Of a DNA stretch of 64,000 nucleotides, positions 46,901 through 56,328 are shown piece after piece. Position numbers and translations under genes: made by a program. The stretch comes from Nostoc sp. UHCC 0926 (GTDB lineage Bacteria > Cyanobacteriota > Cyanobacteriia > Cyanobacteriales > Nostocaceae), in the NCBI RefSeq assembly GCF_028623165.1, contig NZ_CP117772.1, forward strand, positions 310,001 to 374,000, in the 5' to 3' direction. Position 1 is the stretch's first letter; each line of letters opens with the position of its first letter. The notes beneath the pieces were generated by a model, which was given only the letters and a program-made list of their open reading frames with translations, was not told the DNA's origin and searched no databases.

Positions 46901-49247
46901 TGGATTTTTTGTCAATGTTTTAGTCCTGCGTACAGACCTTTCTGGCGACCTAAGTTTTCAGGAGTTGTTAGGGCGGGTGAAGTCTACAGCTTTAGAGGCT
47001 TATGTTCATCAAGACTTACCTTTTGAGAAGTTAGTAGAGGAGCTACAGCCAAATAGAGACTTGAGTTACAATCCACTATTTCAAGTGATGTTCGTTCTCC
47101 AGAATGTGCCAATATCAAATCCCAGACTGTCAGATGTCTCTATTACTTATCAGGAGAGTTACAACGGGACATCAAAGTTTGATTTGACATTGTTTATGGA
47201 GGATTCCGAGCAAGGGTTGGTTGCAACTTGTGAGTACAACACGGATTTATTTAATGCAGAGACTATTACCCGAATACTGGGACACTTCCAGACTTTACTG
47301 TCAAGCATAGTTAGCGATCCCGAACAACGCATTTCAGATTTGCAATTACTGACACCATCTGAAGTACGACAGTTATTAGTTGAGTGGAATAACACCAAGA
47401 CAGACTATTCTCAAGATAAGTGCATTCATCAATTATTTGAGGCACAGGTAGAGAAAACACCATCTGACATTGCCGTCATATTTGAAAATCAACAATTAAC
47501 CTACCAGCAGTTAAACGACCAAGCGAATCAACTAGCACACTACTTACAAGAACTAGGGGTGAAGCCAGAAGTAATTGTAGGTGTCTGCATGAAGCGCAGC
47601 CCAGAAATGCTGATTGCATTGTTGGCTATTTTAAAAGCTGGCGGGGCTTATGTACCCCTAGACCCAGCCTATCCCCAGGAACGCTTAACTTTCATGGTAG
47701 AAGACAGTCAGACCAAGGTACTGCTGACTCAAAGCCATCTAGTTGAATTATTTGCTAAATCGAATGTGCATATTGTCTGTATCGATAGAGATTCACAATT
47801 ACTTAGCCAACAGAGTAGAGACAATCTGTTTAGTGAAGTACAACCTAATCACCTAGCTTATGTCATCTATACTTCTGGTTCTACAGGTATACCAAAAGGT
47901 GTTGCTATAGAACATCAAAGTTGTGTTGCTTTATTAACATGGTCAAGAGAGGTTTTTACAGATGGTGACCTTGCTGGAGTTTTAGCATCAACCTCTATTT
48001 GCTTTGATTTGTCAGTATTTGAACTATTTGTTCCCCTCAGTTGGGGTGGTAGAGTGATTCTCGTAGAGAATGCTTTGCACTTACCCTCGTTGGTTACTGA
48101 GGTAAGCTTGGTTAATACAGTCCCAAGCATCATTGCAGAATTATTGCAAGTAGATGGTTTACCTCCTTCAGTCAGGACGGTTAATCTTGCTGGTGAACCA
48201 CTGCAAAATCAACTTGTGCAGCAGATTTATCAAAACGATCGGATTCAGAAGGTTTTGAATCTTTACGGTCCCTCTGAAGATACAACCTATTCCACATTTG
48301 CTCAAGTAAATAGAGATAGCAACGTAACTATCGGTCGTCCCATTGCCAATACACAAATTTATCTATTTGATACTAAATTGCAAGCAGTACCAATTGGTGT
48401 CCCAGGAGAAATTTATATTGGTGGTGCTGGTTTGGCTAGAGGTTATTTAAACCGACCAGAGTTAACAAAGGAACGGTTTATATCTAACCCGCTCAATAAT
48501 AAACTTGAATCACGACTATATAAAACTGGAGATTTAGCTCGTTATTTACCAGATGGAAATTTAGAGTACTTGGGGCGAATTGATCATCAGGTTAAGATTA
48601 GAGGATTTCGGATTGAGTTAGGTGAAATTGAGAATGCATTGCTCAAACATCCAGTAGTGCGGGAAATTGTTGTTTTGGCGCGAGAAGATAAACCACGTGT
48701 TCAAAAATTGGTGGCTTATATTGTTCTTTTAACAGACCAAACAACCACAATTAGTGAACTACGAAGCTATCTCAAAGAACTGTTACCTGAATATATGGTT
48801 CCTGGTGTTTTTATCTTCCTAGACACCTTACCACTTTTGCCTAACGGAAAAGTAGACCGTCGTGCTTTACCTGTACCAGAAGCCTTGCGTCCAACATTGA
48901 CGACTACCTATGAAGTACCCCAGTCGGAAATGGAACAGCAGATAGCAAAGTTTTGGCAAGAAGTGCTACATCTAGATAAAGTGGGTATTCATGATAATTT
49001 CTTTGACCTTGGTGGACATTCACTACTGATGATTCAGGTTAATCATAAACTGCGTGCAATTTTGCAGCGAGATATATCAGTTGTCACTATGTTTCAGAAC
49101 CCAACTATTTACTCACTGGCGCAATATCTAAGTCAACAGCGACAGGTTTCTTTTATAGGAACACGCGATCGCGCTCAAAAGCAAATTGAGGCTATCAATC
49201 GTCAAAAGCAGTTGTTGAGCAAACAAGGTAAAAAGAATTATGAATAA
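43941..49247 (+). CDS. hybrid FAAL-ACP-C-A-PCP loading and first NRPS module
   Basis: 1768 residues from the ATG at 43941, chosen because GGAGGCGGAAA precedes it. Order: FAAL (1-580; LQYTSGSTGTPKGVML, WLPVYHDMGLIGG, GKIQRHA), ACP (LGLDSLKVFEL, Ser ~643), condensation (~703-1130; HHIIADG ~833), adenylation (~1160-1640; YTSGSTGIPKGVAIEH, NGKVDRRALP) and PCP (GGHSLLMIQ, ~1690). The ten-residue binding-pocket code read by eye is DLFNNALTYK, associated with alanine in reference lists. It would N-acylate that residue with a fatty acid. The last codons overlap the next PKS gene by 8 bases. Confidence 0.93.
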   Translation: MTPILNKFPEIPHECATIVDILCYRTFQIPHKQAFTFLEDGETQELTLTYHELDRRSRAVAAQLQVLGLSGERAILLYPPGLDYLTAFFGCLYAGVVAVPAYPPSNQRKTPRIQAIITDARASIALTTTAMLSTLQSILPPQTKQGNFHWLTTDNIAQDIEDSWQQPAINADTLAFLQYTSGSTGTPKGVMLSHGNLLHNADVTYQLMEHSPSSKFVSWLPVYHDMGLIGGILQPLYGGFPCILMSPASFLQRPYRWLQAISHYKGTTSGGPNFAYEQCIQRITQEQKETLDLSSWSVAFNGAEPVRQDTLEQFATTFAECGFRPEAFYPCYGMAEATLIVSGGVKTALAQVTTVEKSALSQNQIVEATAQSQDIQSFVSCGESIPQQQILIVNPETLTPCSSGEVGEIWVSGPSVGQGYWNRTEETEQTFHAYLKDTKEGPFLRTGDLGFLDNSELFITGRAKDLIIIRGRNFYPQDIELTAEFSHPSLRSGANAAFTVQVNNEERLVIVQELEFRAKPNLVEVASAIRQAITEEYEVQVYGVVLIKPGSIPKTSSGKIQRHATRTQFQNSELNIVESDILKISDITRKETQLQRSELLALSPKECQPILESYLIELLAGVLSIAPDDISSEEALSTLGLDSLKVFELKNRIEVDLEVEVSVADFFEGMSTRSLATKILAQLTTDALPLTSLTQPEKTTSIQPLSFAQQGLWFINQLTPDSPTYNIPIVISLKGCINLAVLQDSLNEIIRRHEVLRTSFVVVDGQPAQVINQVPPLTLAVKDLRSLSDSERTQEAQRLATEFAQQLFDLSDQSLLRIKVLKLNDKIYQLLVILHHIIADGWSIGILIKELAALYEAFSRDKSPLPELPIQYRDFINWQRKWLDGERIQPKLAYWKQKLSGELPVLNLPTDRARSPVQTFKGAQSKLVLSQTLTKELKNLSRHSGVTLFMTLLTAFKTLLYRYTGQTDILVGSPIANRNRAEIEGLIGFFVNVLVLRTDLSGDLSFQELLGRVKSTALEAYVHQDLPFEKLVEELQPNRDLSYNPLFQVMFVLQNVPISNPRLSDVSITYQESYNGTSKFDLTLFMEDSEQGLVATCEYNTDLFNAETITRILGHFQTLLSSIVSDPEQRISDLQLLTPSEVRQLLVEWNNTKTDYSQDKCIHQLFEAQVEKTPSDIAVIFENQQLTYQQLNDQANQLAHYLQELGVKPEVIVGVCMKRSPEMLIALLAILKAGGAYVPLDPAYPQERLTFMVEDSQTKVLLTQSHLVELFAKSNVHIVCIDRDSQLLSQQSRDNLFSEVQPNHLAYVIYTSGSTGIPKGVAIEHQSCVALLTWSREVFTDGDLAGVLASTSICFDLSVFELFVPLSWGGRVILVENALHLPSLVTEVSLVNTVPSIIAELLQVDGLPPSVRTVNLAGEPLQNQLVQQIYQNDRIQKVLNLYGPSEDTTYSTFAQVNRDSNVTIGRPIANTQIYLFDTKLQAVPIGVPGEIYIGGAGLARGYLNRPELTKERFISNPLNNKLESRLYKTGDLARYLPDGNLEYLGRIDHQVKIRGFRIELGEIENALLKHPVVREIVVLAREDKPRVQKLVAYIVLLTDQTTTISELRSYLKELLPEYMVPGVFIFLDTLPLLPNGKVDRRALPVPEALRPTLTTTYEVPQSEMEQQIAKFWQEVLHLDKVGIHDNFFDLGGHSLLMIQVNHKLRAILQRDISVVTMFQNPTIYSLAQYLSQQRQVSFIGTRDRAQKQIEAINRQKQLLSKQGKKNYE

Positions 49248-52200
49248 CGCTACAAATGATCATTTACTAGAAGGTATTGCTGTTATTGGAATGGCAGGAC
49301 GCTTTCCTAATGCAAAGAATGTTTCTAGTTTTTGGCAGAATTTATGTGATGGAATTGAGTCAATTTCTACGTTTACAGATGAAGAATTAATTGCCTTTGG
49401 AGTTTCACCAGAACAGCTTAGTGATCCTAATTATTTAAAAGTTGGAGCCATATTAGAAAATATCGATTTATTTGATGCCTCATTTTTTGGCTTTAATCCT
49501 AAAGAAGCGGAAATAACAGATCCGCAGCATCGTTTGTTTTTAGAATGTGCATGGGAAGCACTAGAAAATGCTGGTTATGATTCCCAAAACTGTGAAAGTA
49601 GAATTGGTATTTATGCTGGTGCTAGTTTAAATAATTATCAATCATTTAATTTAAACCGTGACCAAATTGGGTCAGCGAACACTTTCCAAAAAATGATCGG
49701 TAATGATAAAGATTTTCTTGCTACTCGCGTTTCTTATAAATTAAATCTCACTGGTCCAAGTCTGACGGTACAAACCGCTTGTTCTACTTCCTTAGTTGCA
49801 ACTTCTTTAGCTTGTCAAAGCTTATTGAATTATCAATGCGATATAGCTTTGGCTGGTGGAGTATCTGTTCGCATTCCCCAAAAAACAGGGTATTTGCATC
49901 AAGAAGGGGGAATCTTATCACCTGACGGTCACTGTCGCGCCTTTGATGCCAAAGCAAAAGGAACGATTATTGGTAATGGTGCTGGAGTAGTGGTTTTAAA
50001 GCGGTTAGCTGACGCGATCGCCGATGGTGATCATATCTATGCTGTCATTAAAGGTAGCACCATCAATAATGATGGTTCTGGTAAAGTTGGTTACACAGCA
50101 CCAAGCGTTAACGGACAAGCAGATGTAGTAGCGGAAGCACTGGCTTTAGCTGGTGTGCAACCTGAAACCATTAGCTATATAGAAACTCACGGTTCGGGAA
50201 CTGTCTTAGGCGATCCCATTGAAATTTCTGCTTTAACAAACGTTTTTCGGGAAAGTACCGATAAAAAGGGATTTTGTGCAATTGGTTCAGTCAAAACGAA
50301 TATTGGTCATTTAGATGCAGCAGCAGGGGTTACAAGTTTAATCAAAACTGTTTTGGCTCTCAAACAAAAACAAATACCCCCCAGCTTAAATTTTGAAGAA
50401 CCCAATCCTGAAATTGATTTTGCCAATAGTCCTTTTTACGTCAATACCAAGCTGACGGAATGGAAAACTACTCATACCCCTCGCCGTGCTGGTGTGAGTT
50501 CTTTGGGTATAGGCGGGACTAATGCTCACGTAATTCTAGAAGAAGCCCCAACCCTTCCAGAATCTAGCCCTTCTCGTACTTGGCAGTTATTAGTCCTTTC
50601 AGCCAAAACAGACTCAGCATTAAAAAGTGCTACTGTCAATCTGGCAGATTTCCTAAAACAGCATCCTGATTTAAACCTCGCGGATGTTGCTTACACGTTG
50701 CAGTGTGGACGACAAGCTTTTGAGCATCGGCAGACAGTTGTTTGTCAAGATATTGCAGATGCGATCGCTGCACTTGAAGATCCAAAGCGCTTACTTGCCA
50801 GTATTCAAGAAACTGAAGAACGTCCTCTAGCCTTCATGTTTCCAGGGCTGGGTACTCAATATGTCAACATGGCTGGTGAACTTTATCAAGGTGAACCAAC
50901 ATTTCGGCAACAAATTGACTACTGTTGTGAATTTCTCAAACCGCTTCTTGGTCAAGATTTGCGAGATGTCCTGTATCCTATTAGAAACAGTGAGAATGAC
51001 ACTCAGCAAAAACAAAACACTCTTGCTGTTGGGCTAGATTTGCGAAAAATGTTAGGTCGTGGGACAGAACAAGCAGATGTAGCTACTCAAAAACTCAATC
51101 AAACTTATCTCACTCAGCCAGCTGTTTTTGTCATTGAGTACGCCTTGTCCCAGTTGTGGATGTCATGGGGAATTCGTCCGGCGGCAATGATTGGTTACAG
51201 CATCGGTGAATATGTCGCGGCTACGCTAGCAGAGGTGTTGTCTATTGAAAATGCTTTGACTCTTGTCGCTAAAAGAGCGCAAATGATTCAGGAATTACCA
51301 AGTGGCGCAATGTTGGCTGTCCCCCTTTCAGAAGAACAGGTGCATCCTCTGTTGAATGAGAATCTTTCTTTGTCAGCAATCAACAGTTCGCAACAGTGCG
51401 TGATTGCTGGAGCCATAGACGCTGTGGATGAATTAGAAAGCAAGTTGACTCAAAAGGGATTAGCCTGTCGGCGTTTGCAAACTTCCCATGCCTTTCATTC
51501 AACAATGATGGATGCGATCGCACAACCCTTCACCGACTTGGTAAAAACTGTCACCCTCCATCCACCCAAAATTCCCTATTTATCTAATATCACGGGAACT
51601 TGGATTACAGTAGCTGAAGCTACAGATCCCACATACTGGACAAGGCATCTATGCGAAACTGTGCGTTTTGCAGATGGAGTTCAACAATTGTGGAAAAAAC
51701 AAAATCCAATTCTGTTAGAGGTAGGATCGGGACAGACACTGAGCAGTTTAGCTTTACAGTGTTTGGATAACGGCTCCTCTACAGATCGAGTTGTACTACC
51801 CTCACTCCGGCATTCCTACGAGCGACAGCCAGATTTGGCTTTCTTGCTTAAAACATTAGGTCAGTTGTGGCTCTCAGGAGTCCAGATTGATTGGTCGGGC
51901 TTTTATGCCAATGAGCGCCGTCATCGACTTCCGTTACCGACTTATCCCTTTGAGCGCCAACGTTATTGGATTGAACCACAACAACCATCACCTTCATTTA
52001 GACAGTTCCATCCAAGACCAACAGCATTAGAGCTTTGGAAATCTCTGGTAGAAGCTGCTCAGATGCAAGCGGTTCAAGGGAGCTTGGAATTTGACAACCA
52101 AACTTATGGAGCAAACAAACAATGGTTAGATCGTTTATGTACTGCTTACATGAGCCTTGCCCTGAAGCGTTTAGGTGCATTTAGTCATCTAGCCAAAAAG

Positions 52201-55101
52201 TATTCTATTGATGAATTATTTGAGCAGTGTTCTATTATTCCTAAATATCGTGAATTGTTGTGTAGGTGGCTGGAAGTACTGGTAGAGCAAGGTCAGTTGC
52301 AGCAACAGGAGGATCTATTTACAAACTTTTTACCATCGTCAACAGACCAGATCGACACTCTTCTAAAAGAAGTCAGAATCAGATGGACAGATACACCTCA
52401 AAATATAAATCTGATCCAGAGATTTGGTGAAAATCTGGTAGCTGTGCTTACTGGTCAAAAAGAACCATTAGAGTTGCATGTTGCTACATTAGTCAACCAA
52501 GGAGAAATTTCTCGACAATACTTGCCCTCTGAAGTTTACTTAAGAGGAATTATGCGAGCAATGGTGGAAAAGCTGGCAATAACTTTACCACCAGACGTGA
52601 ACCTAAGAATTTTAGAAATCGGCGGTGGAACTGGGATCGCTACGGTGGAATTACTACCTGTGTTATCATCCCAGCAAACAAACTATACTTTTACCGATGT
52701 GGGTGGTTTTTTTGTCAAAGAAGCCAAAAATAAGTTTAGTGCGTATCCTTTTGTCCAATATGGCTTACTAGACATCGAGCGATCGCCTCAAGACCAGGGG
52801 TATAATAGCCACAGCTTTGATGTAGTAGTAGCTGTCAATGTATTGCACATAGCCCGCAACATTAAAGAAACCCTTGAGCATGTTCAATCTTTATTAGCTC
52901 CCGGAGGCTTCTTACTCCTATGGGAGATCACTCAACCTAGACCAGAGTCGGACATGATTGATGCTCTAATCATGAATCCCATAGAAGATGAAAAAAGCAG
53001 CCGCAACATGGCTAATCCATTTTTATCAAAGGAGGAGTGGCAGGAAGCACTAAACTCCTGTGGTTTTGTTGAGGTGGCAGCTTTCTCTGAATTTGAAGCC
53101 TTTGGAGAACATGTCTTTGTTGCTCAGGCTTCATCGTCAGCAGCATTATCAGCACCAACAGCATTTACAGCTTTAGTCAATCAAAAAGATGTTGACAAGA
53201 TGCCTCAAGTCTTGTCACATAAAAAGCCGGACATTGCTGACTGGTTCTATATCCCATCCTGGAAACGCTCAATGCCGCCCCAGCCTTTGAAATTGACTCA
53301 GCCAACATGCTGGTTAGTATTTGTCGATGAGTGTGGCTTGGGTGCCCAAGTAGTGAAGCGACTCAAACTTGAGAACCAGAATGTTATTACTGTCAAGATG
53401 GGAGAGCAATTTCGTAGCGAGAGCAAACCTTCTACAGATGGACTTAATCAACACGTATACACGATCAATCCTCAACAAAAGGATGACTACCACACCCTGC
53501 TCAAAGAACTTTATGCCTTGGACTTGACCCCAAAAACAATTGTTTATTTATGGAGTGTTACACCACCTGATAATATAGAATTAGGACTTGAATCGGTAGA
53601 CTCTCAAGATTTAGACTTTTACAGTTTGCTGTTTCTAGCGCAGGCAATTGGAGAACAAAATCTCACAGATTCCTTTGAAATTGGAATTGTGTCAAATAAT
53701 ATGCAGGAATTAACAGGTGAAGAGGTGCTATCTCCAGAGAAAGCACTAGTTCTCGGGCCCTGTAAAATTATTCCGATGGAGTACCCAAACATAAACTGTC
53801 GTAGTATTGATGTCGTTATTCCCGAACTAGAAAGTTGGCAAGGGGATAAACTCGTAGACCAGCTACTGACAGAACTCACTACTCAACCATCTGATCAGAT
53901 TATCGCCTACCGTGGCAATCATCGCTGGATACAGACCTTTGAACCAATCCGACTGCATGAAACTGTTGAAGGAAAAACACGCTTAAGGGAAGGGGGAGTC
54001 TATCTGATTACGGGTGGATTAGGAGGTGTTGGTCTAGTGTTGGCTGAGTATCTGGCACAGACTGTAAAAGCAAAACTGATACTAACTGGGCGTTCAGCTT
54101 TTCCCGATTGCAACGAGTGGTTAGAATGGCTATCTACTCATGATGAATCCGACAGCATCAGTTGTAAAATCCGAAAATTACAAGCGATCGAGGCGTTGGG
54201 TGCGGAGGTATTGGTAGTCAGCGCCGATGTTACCAACCTTGAACAAATGTCAGATGCGATCGCTCAGGCCAATCATCGATTTGGTCAGATTCATGGGTTG
54301 ATTCATGCCGCAGTAGTTCCAGAAGGAGGTCTTATTCAACTAAAAACAAAAGCAGCAGCAGCAAATGCTCTTGCACCGAAAGTCAGGGGAACACGAATCC
54401 TCGATATTCTCTTTAAGAATACCAAACTAGATTTCTTTGTACTCTGTTCATCAAGTAGTACATTTCAACCTGTACTAGGTATGGTAGACTACATTGCTGA
54501 AAATGCCTTTATTGACGCGTTTGCTCACTACAGTGTCTCTAAATACGGCAAGTTTACCAGAGCCATTGACTGGGATAGATGGAGCAATTTAGGAACGGCA
54601 GTAGCCGTTGAAACACGATATAAGGCTATAACAGAGAAAGAGATTGCGCCAGGGATGACCCCAGAACAAGGCATTGAGGCATTTAGACGGATTCTGTTCA
54701 GTAGCACGGTGCCTCAGATAGTTGTATCAACGCAAGATTTGCTGACCGAGATTGAGCAGAAATTTTCCTTGCAAGCCCTACAGAAGACCAATATATCTAA
54801 ATCGGTATACCAAAGACCCCAGCTGAGAAATGCTTATGTTGCTCCTACCAGTGAGAGCGAGTCTAGGATTGCTGATATCTATCAAGAGTTACTAGGGATT
54901 GAGCAAGTAGGCATTCATGACAACTTCTTTGAGTTAGGAGGAGACTCCTTAATAGGAACCGTACTAATTTCTCAGCTTCGGAAAAACTTTCAGGTGGAAC
55001 TATCTGTTCGTTCCCTATTTGAGGCCCCCTCTGTATCTGAATTGGCTCTGGTGATTGAAGAAACTATCATAGAGGAGTTAGAAAAATTATCTGAAGTTTA
55101 A
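49240..55101 (+). CDS. type I PKS, KS-AT-MT-KR-ACP
   Basis: 1953 residues. The KS (8-430) has QTACSTSLVA (Cys ~181), IETHGSGTVLGDP and KTNIGHLDAAAG. The AT (525-880) has GYSIGEY (~652) and SHAFHSTMM. A methyltransferase domain (~1030-1330) has LEIGGGTGIATVEL (~1126), DVVVAVNVLHIA and LAPGGFLLLWE. The KR (~1420-1800) has GVYLITGGLGGVGLVLAEY (~1587) and CSSSS...VDYIAENAF. The ACP has LGGDSLIGT (Ser ~1902). With the downstream hydroxymalonyl-ACP genes, the AT probably takes an ACP-bound oxygenated extender. The MT could then act on the alpha-hydroxyl (O) or alpha-carbon; which is not decided by sequence reading. Confidence 0.92.
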   Translation: MNNATNDHLLEGIAVIGMAGRFPNAKNVSSFWQNLCDGIESISTFTDEELIAFGVSPEQLSDPNYLKVGAILENIDLFDASFFGFNPKEAEITDPQHRLFLECAWEALENAGYDSQNCESRIGIYAGASLNNYQSFNLNRDQIGSANTFQKMIGNDKDFLATRVSYKLNLTGPSLTVQTACSTSLVATSLACQSLLNYQCDIALAGGVSVRIPQKTGYLHQEGGILSPDGHCRAFDAKAKGTIIGNGAGVVVLKRLADAIADGDHIYAVIKGSTINNDGSGKVGYTAPSVNGQADVVAEALALAGVQPETISYIETHGSGTVLGDPIEISALTNVFRESTDKKGFCAIGSVKTNIGHLDAAAGVTSLIKTVLALKQKQIPPSLNFEEPNPEIDFANSPFYVNTKLTEWKTTHTPRRAGVSSLGIGGTNAHVILEEAPTLPESSPSRTWQLLVLSAKTDSALKSATVNLADFLKQHPDLNLADVAYTLQCGRQAFEHRQTVVCQDIADAIAALEDPKRLLASIQETEERPLAFMFPGLGTQYVNMAGELYQGEPTFRQQIDYCCEFLKPLLGQDLRDVLYPIRNSENDTQQKQNTLAVGLDLRKMLGRGTEQADVATQKLNQTYLTQPAVFVIEYALSQLWMSWGIRPAAMIGYSIGEYVAATLAEVLSIENALTLVAKRAQMIQELPSGAMLAVPLSEEQVHPLLNENLSLSAINSSQQCVIAGAIDAVDELESKLTQKGLACRRLQTSHAFHSTMMDAIAQPFTDLVKTVTLHPPKIPYLSNITGTWITVAEATDPTYWTRHLCETVRFADGVQQLWKKQNPILLEVGSGQTLSSLALQCLDNGSSTDRVVLPSLRHSYERQPDLAFLLKTLGQLWLSGVQIDWSGFYANERRHRLPLPTYPFERQRYWIEPQQPSPSFRQFHPRPTALELWKSLVEAAQMQAVQGSLEFDNQTYGANKQWLDRLCTAYMSLALKRLGAFSHLAKKYSIDELFEQCSIIPKYRELLCRWLEVLVEQGQLQQQEDLFTNFLPSSTDQIDTLLKEVRIRWTDTPQNINLIQRFGENLVAVLTGQKEPLELHVATLVNQGEISRQYLPSEVYLRGIMRAMVEKLAITLPPDVNLRILEIGGGTGIATVELLPVLSSQQTNYTFTDVGGFFVKEAKNKFSAYPFVQYGLLDIERSPQDQGYNSHSFDVVVAVNVLHIARNIKETLEHVQSLLAPGGFLLLWEITQPRPESDMIDALIMNPIEDEKSSRNMANPFLSKEEWQEALNSCGFVEVAAFSEFEAFGEHVFVAQASSSAALSAPTAFTALVNQKDVDKMPQVLSHKKPDIADWFYIPSWKRSMPPQPLKLTQPTCWLVFVDECGLGAQVVKRLKLENQNVITVKMGEQFRSESKPSTDGLNQHVYTINPQQKDDYHTLLKELYALDLTPKTIVYLWSVTPPDNIELGLESVDSQDLDFYSLLFLAQAIGEQNLTDSFEIGIVSNNMQELTGEEVLSPEKALVLGPCKIIPMEYPNINCRSIDVVIPELESWQGDKLVDQLLTELTTQPSDQIIAYRGNHRWIQTFEPIRLHETVEGKTRLREGGVYLITGGLGGVGLVLAEYLAQTVKAKLILTGRSAFPDCNEWLEWLSTHDESDSISCKIRKLQAIEALGAEVLVVSADVTNLEQMSDAIAQANHRFGQIHGLIHAAVVPEGGLIQLKTKAAAANALAPKVRGTRILDILFKNTKLDFFVLCSSSSTFQPVLGMVDYIAENAFIDAFAHYSVSKYGKFTRAIDWDRWSNLGTAVAVETRYKAITEKEIAPGMTPEQGIEAFRRILFSSTVPQIVVSTQDLLTEIEQKFSLQALQKTNISKSVYQRPQLRNAYVAPTSESESRIADIYQELLGIEQVGIHDNFFELGGDSLIGTVLISQLRKNFQVELSVRSLFEAPSVSELALVIEETIIEELEKLSEV

Positions 55102-55165
55102 GCTAATTTAAATTTAGAAAAGTTTAACTGGAAATCACGAAAAATATTCACTTCCAGGGTTAATT

Positions 55166-56020
55166 ATGAACATTCAAACAGTAGGTGTTGTTGGTGCAGG
55201 AGTAATGGGAGTAGGGGTTGCACAAAACCTCGCTCAAACTGGTCATCAAGTCATTCTAGTAGATATTTCTGAAGGAATCCTGGATAAAGCTAAACAGGAA
55301 ATCAGAAATAATATCCGCTTTCAGAGTTTTTTCAAAAAAAGTGACAACGTAGAGACTCCAGAGAATATCCTCGGAAAAATAGAGTTTTCGACAAACTATA
55401 AAATTTTAGAAAATGCAAATTTTATAGTAGAAAATGTCACCGAAAAATGGGATATTAAAAGAGAGATATATCCACTACTAGATTCTATTTGTCCAGCAGA
55501 TTGCGTATTCGCCGCTAACACATCAGCTATTCCCATTACTCGCATTGGTTCAGTCACTAAACGTGCCGATAAAGTTGTTGGTATCCACTTTATGAATCCT
55601 GTACCCATGAAGCCGATGGTGGAGATGATTCGTGGGTATCATACCTCTGACATAACAATTGAGACAGCAAAGCAAATGCTGGCTCAGATGGGTAAAGAAT
55701 GCATAATTGTTAATGATTCACCAGGTTTTGTTTCCAACCGTGTGTTGATGTTAACTATTAACGAAGCTGTTTTTCTGTTGCAAGAGCAAGTTGCTACAGC
55801 AGAAGATGTAGACAAAATCTTTAAAAGCTGTTTCGGTCACAAAATGGGACCTTTAGAAACAGCAGATTTGATTGGTCTAGACACAATTTTATTTTCTATC
55901 GAAGTCTTGTACGAAAACTTTAATGATAGCAAGTACAGACCATGCGCTTTACTCAAAAAAATGGTGGATGCAGGGTTGCATGGTAAAAAAAGTGGTAGAG
56001 GGTTTTACGTATATCAATAA
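55166..56020 (+). CDS. 3-hydroxyacyl-CoA dehydrogenase family (FkbK/ZmaI-like)
   Basis: 284 residues. The NAD site is VGVVGAGVMGVGVAQNLAQTG (starting ~6), a textbook GxGxxG Rossmann motif. The catalytic region IHFMNPVPMKPMVEMIRG (with the His) and the C-terminal dimerisation phrase GPLETADLIGLDT are present. In an FkbH/I/J/K set this enzyme oxidises glyceryl-ACP at the terminal hydroxyl, en route to hydroxymalonyl-ACP. The neighbouring ACP, acyl-CoA dehydrogenase and HAD protein make that role likely. ATG at 55166. Confidence 0.9.
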   Translation: MNIQTVGVVGAGVMGVGVAQNLAQTGHQVILVDISEGILDKAKQEIRNNIRFQSFFKKSDNVETPENILGKIEFSTNYKILENANFIVENVTEKWDIKREIYPLLDSICPADCVFAANTSAIPITRIGSVTKRADKVVGIHFMNPVPMKPMVEMIRGYHTSDITIETAKQMLAQMGKECIIVNDSPGFVSNRVLMLTINEAVFLLQEQVATAEDVDKIFKSCFGHKMGPLETADLIGLDTILFSIEVLYENFNDSKYRPCALLKKMVDAGLHGKKSGRGFYVYQ

Positions 56021-56039
56021 ATAGGAAATATCAAGAGTA

Positions 56040-56288
56040 ATGAACCAAATTGAAGCTAAAATCAAAACTTTCCTTTCAAAATTTTTCGTTAATCATGATT
56101 TACAACCAGATGAAGACATTTTTGCTCTAGGTTTTGTCAATTCTATGTTTGCCATGCAACTTGTTTTATTTGTAGAGCAAGAGTTTCAGATTGCCATTGA
56201 AAACGAGGACTTAGAATTTGAAAATTTCCGCACAATCAAGTCTATCGCCAATTTAATTGAACGTAAAACTGCTATTCTCGTGCAGTAA
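56040..56288 (+). CDS. free-standing ACP of the extender-unit cassette (FkbJ-like)
   Basis: 82 residues. The phosphopantetheine Ser lies in GFVNSMFAMQLV (~38), the N-S-M/L-F-A-M style typical of FkbJ/ZmaD-type ACPs that carry glycerate-derived units. An acidic helical C-terminus follows. It lies 19 bases after the hydroxyacyl dehydrogenase and 40 before the acyl-CoA dehydrogenase, as expected for one cassette. Confidence 0.9.
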   Translation: MNQIEAKIKTFLSKFFVNHDLQPDEDIFALGFVNSMFAMQLVLFVEQEFQIAIENEDLEFENFRTIKSIANLIERKTAILVQ

Positions 56289-56328
56289 TAAAATATAAAT
56301 TGCCATTTTTTGTGGCACAAATGGTATT

